This document shows positions 6,342 through 11,311 of a DNA stretch of 11,311 bases, piece by piece. Under the pieces are notes generated by a model that saw nothing but the letters and a program-made list of their open reading frames with translations, had not been told where the DNA came from and ran no database searches. The stretch spans positions 1 through 11,311 of the forward strand of contig JAQCNR010000423.1 in NCBI GenBank assembly GCA_028274925.1, written 5' to 3'. Made by a program: the position numbers and the translations under genes. This DNA comes from Halovenus sp. (GTDB taxonomy: Archaea > Halobacteriota > Halobacteria > Halobacteriales > Haloarculaceae). Each line of letters opens with the position of its first letter. Within the stretch, counting starts at the first letter, position 1.

Positions 6342-6761
6342 ATGAGTGATTTAGAGATTCACCATACAGGACTGGTCGTGACTGATCTGGAAGAAGCGCT
6401 CTCGTTCTATCGGGATGTCCTCGGATTCGACGTGGTTGAGGAGTTCACTCTGTCGGGTGACGGGATTGGAACTGCAATCGGCGTCGACGGCGTGGTGGGT
6501 GATTTTGCCCATCTTGATGTGGATGGAAGTCGACTCGAGCTGATAGAATACGAACCGGCTGGTGAGGATGCGAGCCCAGACGCGATCAATCAGATCGGCG
6601 CTACGCATCTGGGGTTCGAGGTTGAGGATATCGACACGTTCTATGCAGAACTTCCAGACGATGCCGAGCCTATCAGCGGTCCACAAGAGGTTGACATCGG
6701 AGTTGAGATTCTCTTTTTTTCCGATCCAGACGGGAACTTTGTCGAGGTTCTGGAGGGGTGA
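6342..6761 (+). CDS. VOC superfamily (glyoxalase-fold) protein
   Basis: 139 residues with two beta-alpha-beta-beta-beta modules. The first begins with IHHTGLVVTDLEEALSFYRD (6-25), a typical glyoxalase/methylmalonyl-CoA epimerase opening. The second begins with GATHLGFEVEDIDTFY (86-101) and ends with FFSDPDGNFVEVLE. The four metal-ligand positions expected for the fold are filled: H8, E66 (in RLELIEY), H89 and E135. The protein can therefore be a divalent-metal lyase, isomerase or dioxygenase; the exact reaction cannot be assigned. A longer reading from a GTG at 6294 is rejected because the added residues are hydrophobic and the TATA spacing points to the ATG at 6342. It is monocistronic and convergent with the transporter gene. 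Confidence 0.9.
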   Translation: MSDLEIHHTGLVVTDLEEALSFYRDVLGFDVVEEFTLSGDGIGTAIGVDGVVGDFAHLDVDGSRLELIEYEPAGEDASPDAINQIGATHLGFEVEDIDTFYAELPDDAEPISGPQEVDIGVEILFFSDPDGNFVEVLEG

Positions 6762-7040
6762 CCTACAGCCACATACACATTGATTTCATTATTAAGTACG
6801 CCTACAGTTGATTTTGAGTGTGCAGTCGTATTTACGGGCTGATTCAGCCGATTCGGACTCAATCGAACGCAGATCCCGTGCTGCATCCAACCTCTGTCTA
6901 TTGGACTGTGTCTCCAATCGTCGGAGCAGTGACTGATACAGACTGTTGTCAGTCAGCACCGGTGTACCCGTACGACAGCGTGCGATCGAAACGGCAGAGA
7001 GTGAAGACAGTCCGTAGGAGAACCGTCGGTGTCAGTACAG
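6762..7040. other. Spacer between convergent genes, with one inverted repeat
   Basis: About 280 bases without a credible gene. TGACTGA at 6930-6936 and TCAGTCA at 6949-6955 form a 7-bp inverted repeat with a 12-base spacer. It may be a bidirectional 3' end structure. ORFs crossing this stretch are basic and Ser/Cys-rich and were not accepted. Confidence 0.45.
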
Positions 7041-7814
7041 TCAAATCGCCAACTTGGGAATCACGCCCACAAGATGATAAATTGCAAACGCCAGCACCAG
7101 TACGGCGGCCACGACCTGCAAACTCGCATGGAGTCGTTCGTTCCTGCCCTTCGAGAACTGGAACAGCGACCCAGCACCGCCGCCGATAGCGGCCATCGTC
7201 GCAACGATAGAAAGCGTGTACGCGACGACGACGCCGACCGCGACTGTCCCCCCACTGTCGCTCATTGCGACGGTAATGAACGCGATCATCGAGACGGGCG
7301 GTGAGAGCGTGAACAGCGCGCCAACCGTGCCGACCTTGAGGTACTCGATGACCCCATGGCCGTGGTTGTGCTCGCTATGACTGTGCCCGCTATGGCTGTG
7401 CTCGCTATGACTGTCTCCGCCCGCTCGAATCGAAGCCGGCAGATGCTCGTGGAAGTGTGTGTGCTCGCCATCACCGTGGTCGTGCTGGTGCTTGTGCAAG
7501 AGATTTCGCGCCCCAGTGATGCCAAGATAGAGACTCAATAGCACCAGAATAATGCCGACGGCCAGGAGGCCAAACTGCTCAAGCTGTGGCGGGAACGAAG
7601 TTGCCCCAAACAGAAGATACGCAAGCGCAATCCAGACGACGACGAGGATAGCGTGGCCGAGAGCAAAGCAACCCCCGACGAGCGCGGACAGCTTCGCGTT
7701 TCCTGCCTCGTGCGTAAGTGCCGTAATTCCGGCCACGTGGTCTGGTTCGATACCGTGAGCGAGACCGAGTACGCCGGCAGTGAGTAGAAGCTGGCCGCCG
7801 GTTGATATGTCCAT
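7041..7814 (-). CDS. NicO/RcnA-type nickel/cobalt transporter with His-rich loop
   Basis: 257 residues, integral membrane protein with about six hydrophobic segments (about 8-20, 43-70, 80-100, 162-183, 190-215, 230-252). The nickel/cobalt transporter signature HxxxxDH is present as HGIEPDH (20-26), and a second histidine motif ALGHA at 51-55. A cytoplasmic or external loop at 107-153 is extremely rich in His with Asp, Glu and Ser, as in RcnA-type efflux proteins; export of Ni/Co is more likely than uptake, but direction cannot be read from sequence. The start at 7814 (ATG) is preferred over a GTG at 7823 because a TATA-like TTAATAA (7837-7843) lies 26 bases upstream. Monocistronic. The loop contains an in-frame duplicated 18-base unit. 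Confidence 0.92.
   Translation of the reverse strand: MDISTGGQLLLTAGVLGLAHGIEPDHVAGITALTHEAGNAKLSALVGGCFALGHAILVVVWIALAYLLFGATSFPPQLEQFGLLAVGIILVLLSLYLGITGARNLLHKHQHDHGDGEHTHFHEHLPASIRAGGDSHSEHSHSGHSHSEHNHGHGVIEYLKVGTVGALFTLSPPVSMIAFITVAMSDSGGTVAVGVVVAYTLSIVATMAAIGGGAGSLFQFSKGRNERLHASLQVVAAVLVLAFAIYHLVGVIPKLAI
7367..7414. repeat. Direct repeat inside the His-rich loop of the transporter
   Basis: An 18-base unit, TGTGCTCGCTATGACTGT, occurs identically at 7367-7384 and 7397-7414, 30 bases apart, so the repeat period is ten codons. It encodes part of the alternating His/Ser segment and marks a loop that can expand or shrink by recombination or slippage. Confidence 0.8.
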
Positions 7815-7836
7815 ACATGACACTGGGGTAACATCA

Positions 7837-7843
7837 TTATTAA
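7837..7843 (-). promoter_or_regulatory. TATA-like element of the NicO-type gene
   Basis: On the minus strand TTAATAA is centred 26 bases before the ATG at 7814. Confidence 0.6.
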
Positions 7844-8051
7844 TCTATGGGAATATCAGTGTTTCCTGACTCGTATAAGTAGCTGAGCTAAATTGACCAC
7901 AGGAAAGTATCTGGAACTATGTACGTCCGGTTTCCCAATCAGTGTTAGTGCTTCTATTTGAGTACATCTGGTAACCACCAGACTGCGCCGCACTCTCTGA
8001 TAGGAATTCGATGCGCCAACAGTTAACACGTTCCTATCCGTATCCCTGAGA
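7844..8051. other. Divergent intergenic region with two inverted repeats
   Basis: No gene is seen. TCTGGT (7967-7972) and ACCAGA (7977-7982) form a 6-bp hairpin. GATAGGAA (7999-8006) and TTCCTATC (8031-8038) form a perfect 8-bp inverted repeat whose 24-base spacer contains GTTAAC (8022-8027), the best TATA-like sequence for the gene starting at 8052. The repeat may be an operator around that promoter. Confidence 0.35.
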
Positions 8052-8545
8052 GTGACAAAAAGCTTCGAGAGCGAGCAGGTCGCCAGCAGGAATGAGGCCG
8101 CAAACATACTTCGAGACATGGCAGACGGTGTTGCCGGTGGTGTCGTTCGACTCAGCAGTGACGACGAGTCGGTTGATGTTGCGGTGCCCGAGGAAGTTGG
8201 CGTCGAACTCGAGTTCGAAGGCGAAGACGGAGAGATGAGTATCGAGGTCGAACTGGAGTGGCCAGACAGCTCCGACCCCAAGGAAGAGTCCGTGGAATCA
8301 ATCGAGGAGATGAGCAGCGAGGGTGCAGAGTTGGCCGTCGGCCGGGAGAGGTGCCGGACAGTCTCGCTCGGTTCGAGGTGTTTCAGGACAGCGCTGCGGA
8401 GTGGCGCTGGCGGATGGTCCACAGAAACGGGAACGTAATCGCGACCGGCGGCGAGGGATACACCCGCAAACACAACGCGCTGAAAGGGATTCGAAGCGTG
8501 ATGCAAAACGCACCCGGCGCAACAGCGGACGAAGAAAGCGACTGA
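8052..8545 (+). pseudogene. Frameshifted amphi-Trp plus DUF1508 (YegP-like) gene
   Basis: From the GTG at 8052 the frame gives an amphi-Trp domain: FESEQVASRNEAANILRDMA, then a beta stretch ending VELEWP, then an acidic linker to about 8346. That frame continues as Arg/Cys/Ser-rich nonsense to a stop at 8438. In the frame one base back, from about 8348 to the TGA at 8543-8545, a complete DUF1508/YegP-type domain follows (RFEVFQDSAAEWRWRMVH, then GNVIATGGEGYTRKHNALKG). A missing base near 8340-8352 would restore one protein of about 164 residues. Both are small families common in haloarchaea with no settled function. Alternatives are a sequencing error, a programmed shift, or a second gene starting at the GTG at 8351 with no usable ribosome site. 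Confidence 0.75.
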
Positions 8546-8743
8546 GAAATTGCCACTGCGTTAGGGCTGAAACCGTGGACTGCACGTACACACCGCGTCG
8601 TCGGGACAACACAGAAGCAAGTCGTCGACACCTCCGGCCCTCGATAGAGATGGTCTGCCGTTCGTCAGTCTGTTCAGTCATCAGTTCGTCACCGGATGAG
8701 AATTGTGGGCGTATTTATAACCAGCCTGTGCAAAGTCGTTGAT
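8546..8743. other. Intergenic region with possible broken minus-strand small gene
   Basis: On the minus strand an ATG at 8681 opens an acidic reading MTEQTDERQTISIEG. In the +1 frame it continues as a short Cys-rich acidic tail (VDDLLLCCPDDAVC) to a stop, while the uninterrupted frame becomes Arg-rich. This may be a frameshifted small Cys-rich protein or chance. On the plus strand nothing is supported before the TATA element at 8712-8720. Confidence 0.25.
8712..8720 (+). promoter_or_regulatory. TATA element of the universal stress protein gene
   Basis: TATTTATAA is centred 27 bases before the ATG at 8744. The element reads TTATAAATA on the minus strand, 36 bases before the candidate minus-strand ATG at 8681, so it might serve both directions. 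Confidence 0.65.
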
Positions 8744-9193
8744 ATGTACGACCGAATCCTGCTGTCGACGGACGGAACAGTCGCATCCGACGAAGCAACG
8801 ACTCACGCACTCGACCTGGCGGCCGCGAACGGTGCCACGCTGGACGTCCTCTACGTCGTCGACGAGAATGTCGTGACAGCCTACAGCGGCGACGAGTACG
8901 TCGACGAAGCCGAAGGTCCCGAGCACGGCCTCGAAGAAGTCGGCGAGGAGACGGTAAGTGAAATCGCAGAGCGCGCGTCGGCGGCCGGTGTCGACTGCGA
9001 GACTGCCCTCAGGCACGGTCAGCCTGCCGAGACAATTGTCGCGTACGCGGACGAACGGGACGCCGACGTACTCGTGTTGGGGACGAAGCGCAGACCGGAG
9101 GAGTACCGCACGTTACTCGGTAGTGTCACCGACCGCGTGCTTCGGTTGACGACTCGCCCCGCCACGGTGGTAAAGACGGAAGTCAGCGAGTAA
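8744..9193 (+). CDS. Universal stress protein (UspA family)
   Basis: 149 residues, one Usp domain, cytosolic. It begins MYDRILLSTDGTVASDEATT, the typical first strand and loop with the conserved Asp. It continues with LDVLYVVDE (strand 2), a long helix, ETALRHGQPAETIVAYADE, and VLVLGT followed by LLGSVTDRVLR and the last strand ATVVKTE. In ATP-binding members the loop after strand 4 is G-2x-G-9x-G(S/T). Here the first G is present (LGT) and GS is kept, but the second Gly is replaced by Arg in GTKRRPEEYRT, so nucleotide binding is doubtful. The start at 8744 is chosen by TATA spacing; the extension to 8696 is not supported. Probably monocistronic. Confidence 0.93.
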   Translation: MYDRILLSTDGTVASDEATTHALDLAAANGATLDVLYVVDENVVTAYSGDEYVDEAEGPEHGLEEVGEETVSEIAERASAAGVDCETALRHGQPAETIVAYADERDADVLVLGTKRRPEEYRTLLGSVTDRVLRLTTRPATVVKTEVSE

Positions 9194-9248
9194 GCAAAAC
9201 CCTCCCTCGGCCGCCGCGGGGTCGAAGCGCTCTGACCGCCACGAAAGG

Positions 9249-9256
9249 TTTCTTAT
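9249..9256 (+). promoter_or_regulatory. TATA-like element of the cupin gene
   Basis: TTTCTTAT is centred about 26 bases before the ATG at 9279, in otherwise GC-rich sequence. Confidence 0.5.
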
Positions 9257-9278
9257 CTGCCGAACGGAGACGCACGGT

Positions 9279-9644
9279 ATGGAGAAAGTAACACTCAGCG
9301 ATGCCTTCGACTCCGTCGAGGAGCGGTGGTCACCGCGGTTGGCTGGCGAACTTAACGGACAGGCAGTCAAACTCGCAAAGGCCGAGGGAGAGTTCGTCTG
9401 GCACCATCACGAAGACGCCGACGAATTATTCTTCGTAGCCTCAGGGAGACTGCGAATCGAACTGCGAGACGAGCAGGATGTCGTGCTCGAAGCGAGTGAG
9501 TTCGTCATCGTCCCGCGAGGTGTCGAGCACCGACCCGTCGCCGAGGAGCAGACTGAACTGCTGCTGTTCGAGCCGACAGAAACGCGCAACACGGGCAACG
9601 TCGAGAGTGAGGAGACCGAAACAGCCCTCGACCGAATCGAGTAG
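9279..9644 (+). CDS. Single-domain cupin protein
   Basis: 121 residues. Cupin motif 1 is seen as GEFVWHHHEDADELFFVASG (37-56), with H42, H44 and E49 as metal ligands. Motif 2 is EFVIVPRGVEHRP (74-86), with H84 as the fourth ligand. The barrel ends near residue 98 (LLLFEPTETRN) and is followed by an acidic tail of about 20 residues. All four metal-binding positions are intact, so it is probably a metal-binding cupin, enzyme or small-molecule sensor; the substrate is unknown. The start is supported by the TATA spacing. The stop lies in a short inverted repeat (9632-9636 with 9646-9650). It lies downstream of the stress-protein gene by 85 bases but has its own promoter. Confidence 0.92.
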   Translation: MEKVTLSDAFDSVEERWSPRLAGELNGQAVKLAKAEGEFVWHHHEDADELFFVASGRLRIELRDEQDVVLEASEFVIVPRGVEHRPVAEEQTELLLFEPTETRNTGNVESEETETALDRIE

Positions 9645-9749
9645 TTTCGGACTCACCGTCGGGGCCACACTGCCACAACATCCCGCGAGCCCCACGCCAG
9701 CAAGGACGCCCGCGGTAACGAGCGCCTCCTGTCGGGAAAAATTCAGCAT
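9441..9749 (-). pseudogene. Truncated Tat/lipoprotein-signal gene remnant, overlapping the cupin gene
   Basis: From the ATG at 9749 the minus strand encodes a signal-like start: MLNFSRQEALVTAG, a hydrophobic stretch and a lipobox LAGC (21-24) followed by a second Cys. The twin-arginine pair is SRQ rather than SRR. After residue 35 the frame enters the antisense of the cupin gene (stop at 9642-9644) and continues to 9441 with a composition that looks antisense. A TATA-like TTTTAT (9774-9779) lies about 25 bases upstream of the ATG, so promoter and start are preserved. Most likely the 5' end of a lipoprotein gene whose body was lost when the cupin region was joined here. A short translated lipopeptide is possible. 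Confidence 0.55.
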
Positions 9750-9773
9750 ACCGTTCATATCAACCATCATATC

Positions 9774-9779
9774 ATAAAA
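9774..9779 (-). promoter_or_regulatory. TATA-like element of the lipoprotein remnant
   Basis: On the minus strand TTTTAT is centred about 25-27 bases before the ATG at 9749, favouring that Met among four in a row (9770, 9767, 9758, 9749). Confidence 0.4.
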
Positions 9780-9979
9780 CTGTCTTCAGGAAGTGAGCCT
9801 GCTCACGTCCCTCGCTCCGCAGACTGACGCTCTGTCAGGACGCGGCCTTCAATTGGAACGCTCGTGAGATTCGGTATGGTCAGAGTGTTCCTGCTCGTGA
9901 TTACTCGAGAGGGGCTGTCTGCGTCAGTCTCTCTCCCAGTAAACAGATAGTATATTGATACTGATGAATCCTCAACCAC
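9780..9979. other. Divergent intergenic region with small palindromes
   Basis: No gene is seen. GTGAGC (9793-9798) with GCTCAC (9801-9806) and CTGAC (9824-9828) with GTCAG (9834-9838) form two small palindromes. Their role is unknown. Confidence 0.35.
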
Positions 9980-9984
9980 TTTTA
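9980..9984 (+). promoter_or_regulatory. TATA-like element of the beta-propeller gene
   Basis: The TTTTA core is centred 26 bases before the ATG at 10008, which gives a leaderless message and favours this ATG over the GTG at 10005. Confidence 0.5.
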
Positions 9985-10007
9985 CCAGAGGGAATATACA
10001 CCCGGTG

Positions 10008-11231
10008 ATGACAAACCTCTCCCGTCGAGAAGTGCTTACATCTACAGGAGCGGCAGTGATTGGACTAGCGACGATAACAGACACAGGGGCAGCGACAGCC
10101 CAAAATGACATTGAACAACAGTGGGAGTTCGACACGAGTGGGTACAGTACACGGCCAACGGTCAGGAATGGGACAGTGTACTTGGGAGATTCAGATGGGT
10201 ATATTTACGCAGTTGACGCGTCTGATGGCAGTGAGCAGTGGACATACAATACCGGGTCGGGGATAGCCTCACAGCCGGCAGTGGAAAGCGGAACTGTGTA
10301 TATTGGAAGTGAAGACGGTAACGTCTATGCACTCACTGGGCCTGATGGGACTGAGCGGTGGAGATATGAAACGAGTCATCCCGTTGCGTGGGAGCAAACT
10401 GTGGCTGACGGGACGGTCTACCTAGGAGTTGGAATTGGAACTGTCTATGCCTTAGACACTGAGGACGGAACTAAACAGTGGACGTACGATATGGATGGGG
10501 AGGGGAACACAGCACCAGTTGTTGCTGACGGAACGGTCTATATTGGCGATGGGTGGGGGGATAATTTCTACGCGCTGGACGCGGCTACTGGGACTAAACA
10601 GTGGCGAGTCGGTGCTAAGGGACCGTTCTCTTCACCAGTCGTTGCAGATGGGTCGGTGTACGCCCACGGTGTCTCGACACCTCTCGGTAAAGGGGAGATT
10701 TATGCAATAAACGCGTCTGATGGAGCTGTCCAGTGGACATACGACGCTGCGGACGGCATCCCAGCTGTTGCTGACGGGATTGTCTATATTGGCACTTGGG
10801 AGGGGACAATTCATGCGGTAAACGCTGCTGATGGGACACGGAAATGGGCATATGAAGGCGGTAAGAGCTTGTCCGACACGTCTGTGACGCCAGTTGACGG
10901 GACTATCTATTATGCAGATACGGGGTATATCTACGCGATAACCGCCGAGAATCACAATCGACAGTGGGTGTACGAACTTGGGGGTAATACATCCACAGCA
11001 CCGGTAATCAACGACGGCACGCTGTATACTGAATACGGGACTGGTGTCCTTGCGCTGGATATCGGTTCATCAGCTGACCAAGGTAGAGGAGAAACCACCG
11101 AAGAGGGCGGAGGAGAGGCCACCGAAGAGGTTTCCACCAGTGCTGATGATTCGGGGGCCGGGCTTGGGATTGCAAGTGCGGTTTCGGGAGTTGGAGGCGT
11201 GGCCTGGATGGTCAATCGACGAGCCGAGTAA
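10008..11231 (+). CDS. Tat-exported PQQ-like beta-propeller surface protein
   Basis: 407 residues. The N-terminus is a Tat signal (LSRREVL at 4-10, then a hydrophobic stretch, probable cleavage near ATAQ). Residues 39-353 consist of about eight repeats of roughly 39 residues, each starting W-x-Y/F and carrying a DGTVYIG-like strand and a YALDxxDGTxxW turn, the PQQ_2/BamB type of beta-propeller. Residues 354-383 are an acidic Gly/Thr/Glu linker, and 384-402 a transmembrane helix ending NRRAE. The C-terminus resembles the archaeal PGF-CTERM sorting region but reads AGLG instead of PGF, so it is more likely a plain membrane anchor. It probably faces the outside of the cell. No enzymatic residues can be assigned; methanol dehydrogenase activity is not supported. 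Confidence 0.92.
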   Translation: MTNLSRREVLTSTGAAVIGLATITDTGAATAQNDIEQQWEFDTSGYSTRPTVRNGTVYLGDSDGYIYAVDASDGSEQWTYNTGSGIASQPAVESGTVYIGSEDGNVYALTGPDGTERWRYETSHPVAWEQTVADGTVYLGVGIGTVYALDTEDGTKQWTYDMDGEGNTAPVVADGTVYIGDGWGDNFYALDAATGTKQWRVGAKGPFSSPVVADGSVYAHGVSTPLGKGEIYAINASDGAVQWTYDAADGIPAVADGIVYIGTWEGTIHAVNAADGTRKWAYEGGKSLSDTSVTPVDGTIYYADTGYIYAITAENHNRQWVYELGGNTSTAPVINDGTLYTEYGTGVLALDIGSSADQGRGETTEEGGGEATEEVSTSADDSGAGLGIASAVSGVGGVAWMVNRRAE

Positions 11232-11311
11232 GTGGAAAGTGGCCCCAGCGCGGTATGGAAACAGCGGTATTATTTGTTGACACTGGGACTCCTAACAGCG
11301 ACACCACACAG
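11232..11311 (+). CDS. Start of a further gene, cut by the window edge
   Basis: A GTG directly after the TAA of the propeller gene opens 26 codons that run to the edge: a short polar start, then WKQRYYLLTLGLLTAT, which resembles the beginning of a membrane protein. A competing ATG at 11255 in another frame is also open to the edge (METAVLFVDTGTPNSD). No family can be named from so little; the GTG frame is preferred only for its hydrophobic pattern and the direct join to the upstream gene. Confidence 0.35.
   Translation, partial: MESGPSAVWKQRYYLLTLGLLTATPH

Noticed and set aside
8346..8351. Programmed -1 ribosomal frameshift
   Set aside because: No heptanucleotide slippery sequence or clear downstream pseudoknot is visible; a base deletion or sequence error is simpler.
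7856..8506. 216-residue minus-strand ORF
   Set aside because: Ser/Thr-rich antisense of the amphi-Trp gene plus intergenic DNA; no promoter and no domain.
9803..10135. 110-residue minus-strand ORF upstream of the propeller gene
   Set aside because: Covers the propeller promoter and signal peptide antisense, with no promoter of its own.
10008..11231. PQQ-dependent methanol/alcohol dehydrogenase working with the MoxR gene
   Set aside because: The protein has only short BamB-like propeller repeats, no recognisable PQQ or Ca ligands, and is half the length of such enzymes.

Overview
The window comes from a halophilic archaeon (class Halobacteria). The predicted proteins are strongly acidic. Most genes have a TATA-like element centred about 26-28 bases upstream of the start codon, which gives leaderless transcripts. 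Two or three exported proteins carry Tat-type signals, and small haloarchaeal families (amphi-Trp, DUF1508, DUF4242) are present. No insertion sequence, CRISPR array or rRNA gene is visible.

Layout. Bases 1-420 hold no convincing large gene. They contain a dense run of seven short inverted repeats, a tRNA-like T-loop/acceptor sequence near the left edge, and a possible 38-residue ORF. Next come a DUF4242 protein (465-764), a 451-residue iron-type alcohol dehydrogenase with a long N-terminal extension (1052-2407) and a short minus-strand hypothetical gene (2491-2727). The centre is a three-gene plus-strand block: a zinc-ribbon protein with a disordered acidic middle (2990-3643), a MoxR-type AAA+ ATPase with a histidine-rich tail (3738-4742) and a CoxE-like VWA protein with an internal histidine-rich segment (4752-6101). 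To the right lie a VOC/glyoxalase-fold protein (6342-6761), a convergent NicO-type nickel/cobalt transporter with a very His-rich loop (7041-7814, minus), a frameshifted amphi-Trp plus DUF1508 gene (8052-8545), a universal stress protein (8744-9193), a cupin (9279-9644), a truncated Tat/lipoprotein-signal remnant (minus, 9749 leftward), an eight-repeat PQQ-like beta-propeller surface protein (10008-11231) and the start of another gene at the right edge.

How the genes may work together. MoxR ATPase/CoxE-type VWA pairs are known maturation chaperones for metalloenzymes; CoxD/CoxE of Mo-Cu CO dehydrogenase and NorQ/NorD of nitric oxide reductase are examples. Here both partners carry His/Asp-rich stretches able to bind divalent metal and follow a zinc-ribbon gene. 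A His-rich Ni/Co transporter, a metal-dependent alcohol dehydrogenase, a VOC protein and a DUF4242 protein lie nearby. The best candidate for an undescribed system is therefore a metal-loading AAA+/VWA chelatase whose target is not obvious; no CO dehydrogenase or nitric oxide reductase gene is in the window. The functional link to the neighbouring metal proteins is inference from proximity.
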